Origin: Alkalibacillus silvisoli
Lineage (GTDB): Bacteria > Bacillota > Bacilli > Bacillales > Alkalibacillaceae
Length of the DNA: 64,000 nt
Direction of reading: 5' to 3'
Assembly: GCF_039521975.1 (NCBI RefSeq)
Contig: NZ_BAAACZ010000010.1
Span: 23,658 to 87,657 of the forward strand
Shown: one piece after another, positions 14,791 through 23,329 of the stretch
Layout: each line of letters begins with the position of its first letter
Position numbering within the stretch: position 1 is the first letter of the stretch
The notes under the pieces: model-generated
Database searches by the model: none
What the model was told of the DNA's origin: nothing
What the model saw: the letters and a program-made list of their open reading frames with translations, nothing else
Position numbers and translations under genes: made by a program

Positions 14791-17259
14791 TTACCTCTCT
14801 CCACTGTAGATAGTTTCGTAGAATCGTTCTTTGTCCTGGTAAACCTTATTCATTTCTCTTGAGTAATAAAACGCTGTATTCTGTATTGTACGAATCAGTT
14901 TATCTTTATTAAGATCAATGCCAAATTCCCTCTTCAGCCTTGTCTTCAGAACGTCAAGGTCAAGTGGCTCGCTGTCCTTACTAACCAACCATTCGAGAAA
15001 TTCCTTTAGCGTAAATTCCTTACCTGTTTTTGAAAAGATCGTACAGTTTTTCGTATTCAGCGCCCGAAGCTTTGGATGAGTCCAGATGATCCGCTCGTAG
15101 AAAACCTCATCGAATCCATAGTCTTCCAGCTCCTGCTCAAATCCTTCCTGCTTTAACGAGTAATAGGTGAAAAACGGTGCTTCGGAGTAATGGTAAGCTG
15201 CCTCCCTGTATACAACCAATTCGTCCTTAGTGATTCCTGCCCCTTCAATCTTTCTACTTGTCAAATACATATCCGGCGCCACTTTTACAACTTCCAGTTT
15301 TTTCTCCAAATCGTATAGTGCACTCAAAAAGTGATTCGTTTTAAAGTGGTGTGATCGCGTATTACGGAACATATCGTTTTTCAGAATAAGTCTAGTAAAA
15401 TACTGATCAATCGAGCTGTATTTCCGGTTTAAAACGAACATACCCTTTAAACTGTAATTTAGTTTCATTAGGGCCTGATTGTTAACAAACTTCTCTTTAA
15501 AATCCAGAATATGCTCCGAACCAAGTTTGATCAACTCCTGAACCGTATAAAGATCGTTTTTCAGAAGTGATTCAACCAGCGAATACTCTGCCTCACTTAC
15601 CTCTTCATAGCTCACTTTAATAAAATGATTGTGTAAGTAGGGCAAGTAGTCATTGTCATTGCTGTACAGCAGGCTGTGTAAGGAATCCTGCCGTAAGCCA
15701 TAGTTGTTCTCCACATAATCTAAAAAATCCTCAATTGAGATCGGGGCCAATTCGTAAAACAGACTTTTTAAGAATTCCTTTTTACTCGTCTGCACACAAA
15801 ATTCAGGCATTTTCGTAAACGTCACGCCGTCTATTTCAATGTATCTTTTGTATAAATTGTGAAGCTCATGCCCTGAATCGATATTTAACTCAACCATTAA
15901 AGCTTCGTTTTCATTGAATATCTTCGCCATGTGATATACACCAGGGTCCAGATCCAGAAGTTCTTTTAAGTGATTCATCATTTCAGGGTCAACTTTGTCC
16001 ACATCGTAAAATCGAAAGCTGTTGCTTTTTGTGCGGATAATCTTGCGGGATCGATCAATCAATCCCATTGCACTTCGCTCTGTATAGTACAGAGACGGAT
16101 CCAGACGGTGCTCCGTTATATACTCGTTAGCTACCTCATTAAATTCCTCATTACTAACTGTTTTTTGCCCAAAGTGAAACATCAGGTGTTCAAAAAAAGC
16201 TAGTTTGTTATTGTAGGGAACAACCTTTTTTTCATAATTAATGTAGCAATTCAAATGAGCTAAAACAAGTTCCTGCAGCTTTGCTGTCAGGGAAAGTTCA
16301 TCCAGTGAGTCTAATACACTTCTTTCTCCCCGATCCAGCTTTACATTTAGAAGCTGGTAAACTTCGGGTATTTCCCCGTACACTGCTGAAAACAGTTCCT
16401 CATCCCAGTCGTATACCTCAAAAACGTCCTTATAAAAAGTGAGCTCCTCAAGTTCAGGTAATTTGCTCAGCAGCTTCGCTTCCCTTTGGCGGATACGTTC
16501 ACGGGACAAATTCAAACTATCACCGATCTGTTGAAGAGACTCACCCTTCATGCGACGGATCAATATCTCTTTATCTTTAAAATCATCTGCAAGTAATTGT
16601 TTTATCGTTTTTACATTTCTTTTGAAACCAAGATCAGAGGTAAACGTCAAGTAGTTTTCCATCATTTTCTTGTGCAAAAATAGTTCTATGCTCTCTACAT
16701 CTATTTTTGTTTCCGGTATGTTAAGCTGCACACTTAACTCCTTAGACAGAGTATCCTTGGTGACATAATGGCGCGGTGGTAGCTGTTCGCAATACTGATG
16801 TAAGTAAAAGTGATATGTCTTTGCAGTAATATCAGCTTGAAATAACTCTTCACACGACCTAAATGCTTCTATAATGCGTTCAAAAATGACTTTCTTGTTC
16901 TTGCGACCGATCCGTTCAAAAAAAACATCGTATGTCATAGAATCAAGTTGATGGTATGTAATGTCATGATCCACTAGTAAGCGAATATTTGACAGTGACA
17001 ATCCTGCAGCACCCAATTTATATACGGACTGTTCATATGCCTCAATACTTAATAAAGCTATGGCGTTCATTACTTTTCCAGTCATTGCCTTTTTAGAGGT
17101 CTGTAATTGAGAAACCTTGTTAGACTCCGTTAAAAAGTCGTTCACTACAAAATCATACTCAACGAGTTGATCAATCATTTTTTTTGAAACATTAAATTCC
17201 AATAAACAATACAATGTATACGGATTAAACAAATAATGAAACTTGCTTTGTGGAAGCAT
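14791..17259 (-). CDS. Large protein with sigma-70 region 4-like HTH (first gene of the defence-like operon)
   Basis: An 822-aa protein. At about residues 228-266 it has a helix-turn-helix close to sigma-70 region 4: RMKGESLQQIGDSLNLSRER followed by IRQREAKLLSKL. The remainder is mostly helical, with repeated winged-helix-like segments, for example SIEDFLDYVENNYGLRQDSL near residue 515. No enzymatic motif is visible, so it is likely a DNA-binding sensor, adaptor or regulator. GAGGAG lies eight bases before the ATG. It heads the operon and overlaps the ParB-like gene by one base. I do not know a named family of this architecture. Confidence 0.7.
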   Translation of the reverse strand: MLPQSKFHYLFNPYTLYCLLEFNVSKKMIDQLVEYDFVVNDFLTESNKVSQLQTSKKAMTGKVMNAIALLSIEAYEQSVYKLGAAGLSLSNIRLLVDHDITYHQLDSMTYDVFFERIGRKNKKVIFERIIEAFRSCEELFQADITAKTYHFYLHQYCEQLPPRHYVTKDTLSKELSVQLNIPETKIDVESIELFLHKKMMENYLTFTSDLGFKRNVKTIKQLLADDFKDKEILIRRMKGESLQQIGDSLNLSRERIRQREAKLLSKLPELEELTFYKDVFEVYDWDEELFSAVYGEIPEVYQLLNVKLDRGERSVLDSLDELSLTAKLQELVLAHLNCYINYEKKVVPYNNKLAFFEHLMFHFGQKTVSNEEFNEVANEYITEHRLDPSLYYTERSAMGLIDRSRKIIRTKSNSFRFYDVDKVDPEMMNHLKELLDLDPGVYHMAKIFNENEALMVELNIDSGHELHNLYKRYIEIDGVTFTKMPEFCVQTSKKEFLKSLFYELAPISIEDFLDYVENNYGLRQDSLHSLLYSNDNDYLPYLHNHFIKVSYEEVSEAEYSLVESLLKNDLYTVQELIKLGSEHILDFKEKFVNNQALMKLNYSLKGMFVLNRKYSSIDQYFTRLILKNDMFRNTRSHHFKTNHFLSALYDLEKKLEVVKVAPDMYLTSRKIEGAGITKDELVVYREAAYHYSEAPFFTYYSLKQEGFEQELEDYGFDEVFYERIIWTHPKLRALNTKNCTIFSKTGKEFTLKEFLEWLVSKDSEPLDLDVLKTRLKREFGIDLNKDKLIRTIQNTAFYYSREMNKVYQDKERFYETIYSGER

Positions 17260-17315
17260 TTATGAATCTCCTCGCATTAAATTTAAGGCGCTTTCCTCTA
17301 TCCATAGTACACAAG

Positions 17316-17333
17316 GACCAAGTGCTTTTGGTC
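17316..17333. promoter_or_regulatory. Inverted repeat between promoter and first gene of the island operon
   Basis: GACCAAGTGCTTTTGGTC has perfect six-base arms and lies between the putative promoter and the start at 17259. It could be an operator or a leader hairpin. Only the symmetry is seen. Confidence 0.35.
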
Positions 17334-17363
17334 TCGGTGCACCTTTCTACTATATTTTACAGA

Positions 17364-17393
17364 AGTATAGGCCGCACGTCATTACATACGCAA
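17364..17393 (-). promoter_or_regulatory. Putative promoter of the island operon
   Basis: TTGCGT (17388-17393) and TATACT (17364-17369) with an 18-bp spacer on the minus strand, about 100 bp before the first gene. The -10 is good and the -35 weak. Confidence 0.4.
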
Positions 17394-17625
17394 AAAAACT
17401 TAATTCCTTTTTTAAGGGGAAGCCATGTGCCTTGAGTTTTACTTAACGGTATATCAGTCTGATGCCGAATTCCTCTAATCATATTTGGCAACTTTATGTT
17501 TGGTATTTGTGACTAGAAAGCCAACTTATCTCTCCATATGTAAACGAAAACCCTTGAATTAGTTATCAAGGGATTCACAGTATGCTTGTACACCACAAAA
17601 AAACTTTTGAATTTTTTCATCCCTT

Positions 17626-17659
17626 CAACCCGCATTCCACCGTCAGCTTGGTAATAAAG
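17626..17659. repeat. Right copy of the near-repeat flanking the island
   Basis: ACCCGCATTCCACCGT then GTAATAAAG, matching the copy at 7966-8000 in the same orientation with one mismatch in the 16-base core. The two copies enclose the TraB-like gene, the recombinase relic and the defence-like operon. Confidence 0.5.
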
Positions 17660-17888
17660 TCTTGAACGCGAGCCCCGATTTTATCACTTTTTTTACTCAA
17701 ATTTATTCAAAACATTTTTACCAACGTTAAAAAAATCTTGTATAAAAATCATGGGAAACCCCTGATCAATAAGGATTTCCCACTTTTCCTTCTCTCTCTA
17801 TTCAAAACTTTTTTACCTAAAAAACGCTGTTTTTACAAAACTTTATTATCGATTCAAATGTTTTTTTCGGTTTACAATTTTGTGCATT

Positions 17889-18040
17889 AACAATAAACTC
17901 GTAACACTTTTCACCCTTTCAAGCCTTTTCCGACCATCGCCTTTCACAATAAACTCGTAACACAAATCCCGATTTTCGCCTATTTTGTTTCAAAATTTTG
18001 TCATGACTTTATTCGCACGAAAAACAAACTCGTAACAAAG
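17889..18040. repeat. Three copies of an AAACTCGTAACA motif
   Basis: AATAAACTCGTAACAC occurs near 17890 and again near 17950, exactly 60 bp on, and ACAAACTCGTAACAAA near 18024. All three are in the same orientation in non-coding sequence between the island and rlmD. No coding or terminator function is apparent. Confidence 0.6.
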
Positions 18041-18167
18041 AACGCCTGAGGAATGCAGGAAACCAACGTTTTACCTTACACTCCTCAAACGTCTGTTCAA
18101 ACTTTAATATGACAAAATGCCTGATTTGTTATGACCTTTTTATGAATGTTGAAACTTTATTGTTGGG

Positions 18168-19544
18168 TTACAATTTCCTAACCAACTTCGCAACTGACTC
18201 GACATGATTACTTTGCGGAAACATATCAACAGGCTGGATTTCTTTCGTTTCAAATCCACTTTCAGATAATATTTTCAAATCACGGGCTAAAGTTGATGGA
18301 TTGCATGAGACGTAAACGATCCGCTCTGGCTGCATGTCGATCATTGCTTGAAGTAGTTCCTCGTCACAGCCTTTACGTGGTGGGTCGACGACGATGACAT
18401 CAGGGTCTAGCCCCTGAACTTTCCACCATGGCATCACTTTCTCCGCTTCACCAACATAAAATTCTGCGTTATCAATGTGATTTCGTTTTGCATTTTCTTT
18501 TGCATCATCAACTGCTTGCGGTATGACTTCAACCCCATAAACTTTTTTAGCATGTTGAGCTAAAAAGAGTGAAATACTGCCAATTCCACAATAAGCATCG
18601 ATGACGGTTTCTTGTCCTGTAAGTTGGGCATATTTCAAAGCTTGATCGTAAAGTTTTTCTGTTTGTTCCGGGTTCACTTGATAAAATGAGTGGGCTGAGA
18701 TTGCGAATTCTAAGTCATGAATTTTATCAATGATTACGTCTTCGCCCCAGATTGTTTTTGATTCTTGCCCCATTATCACATTCGTCTGTTTCGGGTTTAT
18801 GTTATGGATGATTCCTTTAATATTCGAATCAAGGTCTCTAACCTTTTCAATTAGCTCTTTTTTATATGGTAAGTCTTTCGTATTGGTTACAATCACAACC
18901 ATCACTTCATTCGTGTGATAGCCTGTTCTTAATACTAAATGACGTATAACGCCTTCATGTGTCTCCTCGTTATAAGGTTCAATGCCTAACTCATCAATAA
19001 TTGAGCGCATTTCACGGACAATGTGATCATTCGATTCACTCTGAACTGGGCACGTATCCATGTCAATAATGTTGTGACTTCGCTTTTGATAAAAGCCTGT
19101 AATCACTTTACCTTGTCTTTTGCCCACAGGAATTTGCACCTTATTACGGTACGCCCAAGGTTCTTTCATTCCAATAGTCGGGTGTACAGGTACATCAGGC
19201 ATTTGTGCGATTTTCTTCATGACATCTTGTACTTGCTTTTGTTTCATTGTTAATTGACGTTCGTAGCTCATATGTTGGATTTGGCAACCACCGCATTTAT
19301 AAAACACGTCACATGGTGGTTCGCTCCGGTCTGGGCTCTCTTCATAAATCTCAATTAATTTCCCAAAGGCAAGGTTCTTTTTCACTTTAACAATTTTTAC
19401 TTTCGCCTTCTCACCAGGTAACCCGTATTGCACAAATACAGGGTACCCGTCAATTTTGCCCACCCCGTCACCTTCATGTGTAAGGTCGCTAAACGTTAAG
19501 TCAATGTATTGATTTTTCTTTACTGGTGCGTTTGCTTTTCCCAT
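18168..19544 (-). CDS. rlmD: 23S rRNA (uracil-5-)-methyltransferase, RlmCD/RumA type
   Basis: A 458-aa enzyme that transfers methyl from SAM to C5 of uridine in 23S rRNA. Order: N-terminal TRAM domain (about 10-65), iron-sulfur Cys cluster with CGGCQIQH (about 80-95), central domain, SAM-binding DAYCGIGSISLFLA, the DPPRKGCD motif and the catalytic Cys in YVSCNPSTLARDL. Length matches B. subtilis RlmCD, which methylates two positions; whether this one does both cannot be told. Single gene, with a rather weak AGGACGG site. Confidence 0.9.
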   Translation of the reverse strand: MGKANAPVKKNQYIDLTFSDLTHEGDGVGKIDGYPVFVQYGLPGEKAKVKIVKVKKNLAFGKLIEIYEESPDRSEPPCDVFYKCGGCQIQHMSYERQLTMKQKQVQDVMKKIAQMPDVPVHPTIGMKEPWAYRNKVQIPVGKRQGKVITGFYQKRSHNIIDMDTCPVQSESNDHIVREMRSIIDELGIEPYNEETHEGVIRHLVLRTGYHTNEVMVVIVTNTKDLPYKKELIEKVRDLDSNIKGIIHNINPKQTNVIMGQESKTIWGEDVIIDKIHDLEFAISAHSFYQVNPEQTEKLYDQALKYAQLTGQETVIDAYCGIGSISLFLAQHAKKVYGVEVIPQAVDDAKENAKRNHIDNAEFYVGEAEKVMPWWKVQGLDPDVIVVDPPRKGCDEELLQAMIDMQPERIVYVSCNPSTLARDLKILSESGFETKEIQPVDMFPQSNHVESVAKLVRKL

Positions 19545-19652
19545 GTTTTATCCGTCCTTATGTTAGTCTTATAACATTATAGCTAAATGGTTTGTTAGAT
19601 TAAAGTAATTCCACTTTCAACTGATTTGATTAGCAGTTACCCAGTGGATCAT

Positions 19653-19768
19653 TTTATCAGCGCTCAGGCTTTTTTATCAGCGTTCGGGACTCATTTATCA
19701 GCGCAAGCTAGTTTATCAGCGCTCGGACTCATTTATCAGCGTTCAAGCTAGTTTATCAGCGCTCAGGC
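19653..19768. repeat. Array of six TTTATCAGCG units, about 20-bp period
   Basis: Units start at 19653, 19673, 19694, 19712, 19732 and 19752. Each begins TTTATCAGCG, usually followed by YTC, then a variable 6-8 bases (for example AGGCTTTT, GGGACTCA, AAGCTAG). It is not a CRISPR: there are no spacer-length unique segments. It ends 25 bp before a terminator hairpin shared with the array at 47.6 kb. Confidence 0.85.
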
Positions 19769-19793
19769 TTTTTTGCTGTAGCGATATCGAATC

Positions 19794-19838
19794 AAAAAAT
19801 CCGAACGAATTCATTAACGATGAATTGTTCGGATTTCT
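19794..19838 (-). terminator. Terminator of the bstA-like gene (shared hairpin family, copy 1)
   Basis: Long stem around AATCCGAAC/GTTCGGATT with a T-run on the minus strand. The same stem recurs at 47807-47850 and 50749-50788. Confidence 0.8.
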
Positions 19839-19876
19839 AATATGATAACTATTTTTGCCCCAAACTCGCAGCTTTC

Positions 19877-20386
19877 TTATTTTGATAATGCAATTTCTAT
19901 ATGAGCTAAGTGATGTTCTTCATGCCATGCTAATTTTGCAACCTTTGTCGCAACTGTTATCTCACCATTCACCTGATGGACAAAGGTCCGTTCGAGTTGC
20001 TCATCAGTTAAACTATGCCCCAAAGAGACGATGCGCTCATTTATACCTTCCAACATTTTGATTGAACATTCTACGGGAAGTTTTGTATCCGGTTGAATAG
20101 CCCACTTTTCTTCATCAAACTCTGGTACTGTGGGGTTTTCATCTGTTAAGGCTAGCTTCAAACGTTGATACATGTTCAACTGAGAGTCCGCAATGTGATG
20201 AACAAGCTCGCGAACTGTCCAGCTACCATCGCGATAAGTTTTGGTTAATTTCTCATCACTTAAAGAATCGACAGTATCTCTTAATCGCGTCGTGTAAGTT
20301 TCGATTTGCTTTAACCACTCTTGAACATTTTCAAGCGTAACATTTTCCGGAACTTCTAATTGGCCAATTGGGAATTTTACATCCAT
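19877..20386 (-). CDS. DinB-fold metal-dependent protein, YfiT/BstA type (putative bacillithiol S-transferase)
   Basis: A 169-aa four-helix DinB-like protein. The metal-binding histidines sit in RELVHHIADS (helix 2) and in WHEEHHLAHI near the C-terminus, as in B. subtilis YfiT. Related Bacillus and Staphylococcus enzymes conjugate bacillithiol to electrophiles. The start at 20386 has GAGGG six bases upstream. Single gene with its own terminator. The family is clear; the transferase activity is by analogy. Confidence 0.78.
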   Translation of the reverse strand: MDVKFPIGQLEVPENVTLENVQEWLKQIETYTTRLRDTVDSLSDEKLTKTYRDGSWTVRELVHHIADSQLNMYQRLKLALTDENPTVPEFDEEKWAIQPDTKLPVECSIKMLEGINERIVSLGHSLTDEQLERTFVHQVNGEITVATKVAKLAWHEEHHLAHIEIALSK

Positions 20387-20536
20387 TTTCAACCCTCTTT
20401 TCCGTAACCTCTAATTCATAATATTTCGGTATTAACGCTTAATATACCTAATCGACTTAGGTCTTGCAAATATTCAGCATTATAAATATAACATCAAGTT
20501 TCTTAATTCTTTATACCTCACGTTGTTTTGATACTT

Positions 20537-21424
20537 TTATTCTTCGGGCATGAAAAACTCAATATGCTGATATAAGTTTTCAAATGTTCCTGGCAGTTTC
20601 CCACCATATTCACCATCTAAGTTCAGCTGTACACTTTCTTCTGTTTGAACGCTAACTTTCTTCGCATGCGTATAAATAATATGATCATCATGAATATGAT
20701 TACCTTTTAGTGCTTTATTAGCAATCATGATGAACTCTGCTATATTAGTAGATTTTAAGATTAATAGATCAAAATAACCATCATTAATCTCAGCGTGTGG
20801 CGCTAGCTTTTCAAATCCGCCTATTGAATTTGTATTGGCGACTAGAAACAACATCAAGTCACCTTCAAACACTTCACCATCATACTCAATTCGAGCATGA
20901 GTTGGGCGGATTGAAGGAAGCATTTCGACCCCTTTAAGGTAATAGGCTAATTGTCCAAGAGCTGTTTTCAACTTACTTGGTACTTCATAAGTTAGTTCTG
21001 TGATCTTACCGCCACCAGCGATATTCATGAAGTGATGACCATTCACCTTACCTATATCAAGCTTCTTAGAATGTCCAGCTAAAATAATGTCCATTGCTTG
21101 TTCGACATCTCGCGGGACTTGAATCGCACGGGCAAAGTCATTCGTCGTACCCATTGGAATAATTCCAAGCTTAGGACGATATTCTTGAGTGGCCATACCA
21201 TCAACCACTTCATTGACTGTCCCATCACCACCTGCTGCGATTATAATATCGAATTCGCGTTCACATGCTAAAGCGGCTGCACCTTTTGCACAACCTTCCC
21301 CTGTTGTTGCATGAGCGGACGTTTCAAAACCCGCCTCTTCTAAACGTATTAACACATCAGGAAGCGCCTTTTTCATCGCTTCCCGACCTGATGTTGGGTT
21401 ATATATAACACGAGCTTTTTTCAC
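20537..21424 (-). CDS. dagK: Diacylglycerol kinase / lipid kinase (DagK/YegS family)
   Basis: About 295 aa. The N-terminal kinase domain has IYNPTSGREAMKK and GGDGTVNEVVDG, the nucleotide and metal-binding motifs of the family; the C-terminal beta domain has GGGKITELT and LNLDGEYGG. It returns diacylglycerol from lipoteichoic acid synthesis to phosphatidic acid at the membrane. It starts at a GTG (21424) with AAGGTGAG just upstream. It is on the same strand as gatCAB, as in many Bacillaceae. Confidence 0.9.
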   Translation of the reverse strand: MKKARVIYNPTSGREAMKKALPDVLIRLEEAGFETSAHATTGEGCAKGAAALACEREFDIIIAAGGDGTVNEVVDGMATQEYRPKLGIIPMGTTNDFARAIQVPRDVEQAMDIILAGHSKKLDIGKVNGHHFMNIAGGGKITELTYEVPSKLKTALGQLAYYLKGVEMLPSIRPTHARIEYDGEVFEGDLMLFLVANTNSIGGFEKLAPHAEINDGYFDLLILKSTNIAEFIMIANKALKGNHIHDDHIIYTHAKKVSVQTEESVQLNLDGEYGGKLPGTFENLYQHIEFFMPEE

Positions 21425-21496
21425 ATTTCTCACCTTCGTTCGTATTCTCCTATCTATACTATACTCCGAAAGTTACATAAATGGAAGTGATTGCAA

Positions 21497-21865
21497 TTAC
21501 ATCCACTCTAATATTTCTAACCGGTTTCCGAATGGATCGTTCGTATAAATACGTTTTGCACCTGGAAGCTTATCATCTTGTTGGTATTCAATATTAAATC
21601 TATCCAAACGTGACATTAGAGCTTCTAAATTAGTTACTTCAAAAGCTGGGTGTGCCTTTTTCGCAGGTGCAAATGGTTCTTCAACGCCAATATGAAGTTG
21701 GCTATCACCAAATTCAAACCAAACGCCACCGCGCTTTTTTAATTCCTCTGGCTTTTCGATTTCAGTAAACCCAAGTACTTCTTTAAAAAATTGTCTCGCT
21801 TCATCTTCTGTATTTCTAGGTGCTGCTAATTGAACATGATCTAAACGTTTTACTGTAAAAGTCAT
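21497..21865 (-). CDS. VOC (glyoxalase-like) family protein
   Basis: A 122-aa single-domain VOC protein: LDHVQLAAPRNTEDEARQFF with the first His ligand, GGVWFEFGDSQLHIGVEEPF in the middle and NDPFGNRLEILEW at the end, where the Glu is a usual metal ligand. The ATG at 21865 has GAGAGGAGAA upstream. It sits 33 bp after gatB, so it may be read from the same transcript. Substrate unknown. Confidence 0.8.
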   Translation of the reverse strand: MTFTVKRLDHVQLAAPRNTEDEARQFFKEVLGFTEIEKPEELKKRGGVWFEFGDSQLHIGVEEPFAPAKKAHPAFEVTNLEALMSRLDRFNIEYQQDDKLPGAKRIYTNDPFGNRLEILEWM

Positions 21866-21898
21866 TAACAATTCTCCTCTCACCTATTTACATAAGTA

Positions 21899-23329
21899 TT
21901 ATCTTTTATCAATCTCTTCAACTAAAATCTTGTTAACCATTGGTGGGTTGGCTTGCCCTTTTGTCTTCTTCATCACTTGACCGACTAAGAAGCCAAGTGC
22001 GCGGTCTTTACCATTTTTATAGTCAATAATCGATTGCTCATTTTCATCTAAAATCTCTGTAATGATTTCACGTAGCTGACCTTCATCTGAAATTTGAACA
22101 AGTCCTTTCTCTTTAACAATCTTCTCCGGGTCACCACCATTTTTCACAAGCTCTGTTACAACCTTCTTCGCTAATTTAGATGATAGTGTTCCTTCTTCAA
22201 TAAGCTTCACCATTTTCGCTAACGCTTCTGGTGTAATCGGTAAATCTTGTAGTTCAACTTGTTGTTTATTCATATAAGCTGAAATATCACCCATTAACCA
22301 GTTAGTCGCTTGCTTAGGATCTGCACCTTCTTCGATTGTCGCTTCAAAGAAATCAGACATTTCCTTTGTATTAGTTAAGACACCTGCATCATACTCATCT
22401 AGCTCTAGTTCATTAACATACCGCACGCGACGAGAGTCTGGTAATTCTGGAATCGAGTGACGCACCTTTTCTTTCCATGCATCATCAATGTATAACGGAA
22501 TTAGATCTGGTTCAGGGAAGTATCGATAATCATCTGAACCTTCTTTAACACGCATTAAGATCGTTTCTTTCGTCTTCTCGTCATAACGGCGAGTCTCTTG
22601 TAAAATCTCGCCACCCTGTCGAAGGACTTTCTCTTGGCGCTTTTCTTCAAACTCAAGACCTTTTTGAACAAAGTTAAAAGAGTTTAAGTTTTTCAGTTCT
22701 GTTTTAACGCCAAACTCATCTTGTCCATATGGGCGAAGTGAAAGGTTGGCATCACAACGTAATGAACCTTCTTGCATTTTGACATCTGATACGCCTGTAA
22801 ATTGAATAATGTTACGTAGCTTATCTAAATAGGCATAAGCTTCTTCCGGTGTACGAATGTCTGGTTCTGACACGATTTCAACAAGTGGTGTACCTTGGCG
22901 GTTATAATCCACTAATGAATAACCGTCATCACCGTGCGTTAGCTTACCTGCATCTTCTTCTAAGTGAAGGCGTGTTATTCCAATACGCTTCGTTTCACCA
23001 TTCACTTCAATATCAATCCAACCATTCTCACCAATCGGCTCATCAAACTGTGAGATTTGGTAAGCTTTCGAGTTGTCTGGATAGAAATAATTTTTACGGT
23101 CAAACTTGGTATTTGTTGCAATCTCACAGTTTAATGCCATTGCTGCACGCATTGCGTAGTTTACCGCTTCTTCATTTAAAACCGGTAAAACACCAGGATA
23201 GCCAAGGTCAATTGGATTTACGTTACTATTAGGCTCATCACCAAATGCATTAGGGCTTGGGCTGAAAATTTTAGACTGTGTTTTTAATTCAACGTGGACT
23301 TCTAATCCGATTATCGTTTCGAAATTCAT
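21899..23329 (-). CDS. gatB: Asp-tRNA(Asn)/Glu-tRNA(Gln) amidotransferase subunit B
   Basis: A 476-aa GatB of normal length. It binds the misacylated tRNA and phosphorylates its side chain. It shows the opening IGLEVHVELKTQSKIFSPSPN, the RKNYFYPDNSKAYQISQ block with the kinase centre, and the C-terminal YqeY-like tail domain ending GQANPPMVNKILVEEID. The start overlaps the stop of gatA by one base, so the subunits are translationally coupled. Confidence 0.97.
   Translation of the reverse strand: MNFETIIGLEVHVELKTQSKIFSPSPNAFGDEPNSNVNPIDLGYPGVLPVLNEEAVNYAMRAAMALNCEIATNTKFDRKNYFYPDNSKAYQISQFDEPIGENGWIDIEVNGETKRIGITRLHLEEDAGKLTHGDDGYSLVDYNRQGTPLVEIVSEPDIRTPEEAYAYLDKLRNIIQFTGVSDVKMQEGSLRCDANLSLRPYGQDEFGVKTELKNLNSFNFVQKGLEFEEKRQEKVLRQGGEILQETRRYDEKTKETILMRVKEGSDDYRYFPEPDLIPLYIDDAWKEKVRHSIPELPDSRRVRYVNELELDEYDAGVLTNTKEMSDFFEATIEEGADPKQATNWLMGDISAYMNKQQVELQDLPITPEALAKMVKLIEEGTLSSKLAKKVVTELVKNGGDPEKIVKEKGLVQISDEGQLREIITEILDENEQSIIDYKNGKDRALGFLVGQVMKKTKGQANPPMVNKILVEEIDKR

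Larger units (their letters stand above)
17394..18167. other. Intergenic stretch at the right edge of the island
   Basis: No supported gene. It holds a hairpin CCCTTGA/TCAAGGG (about 17552-17573), the right copy of the island-flanking near-repeat (17626-17659), a larger hairpin with GGGAAA and TTTCCC arms (about 17751-17780), and three copies of a 13-base motif described separately. A 24-codon minus-strand frame across the near-repeat (ending TKLTVECGLKG) looks protein-like but has no ribosome binding site. Confidence 0.5.

Noticed and set aside
19653..19768. CRISPR array
   Set aside because: The period is about 20 bp, there are no 25-40 bp unique spacers, and no cas genes are seen.
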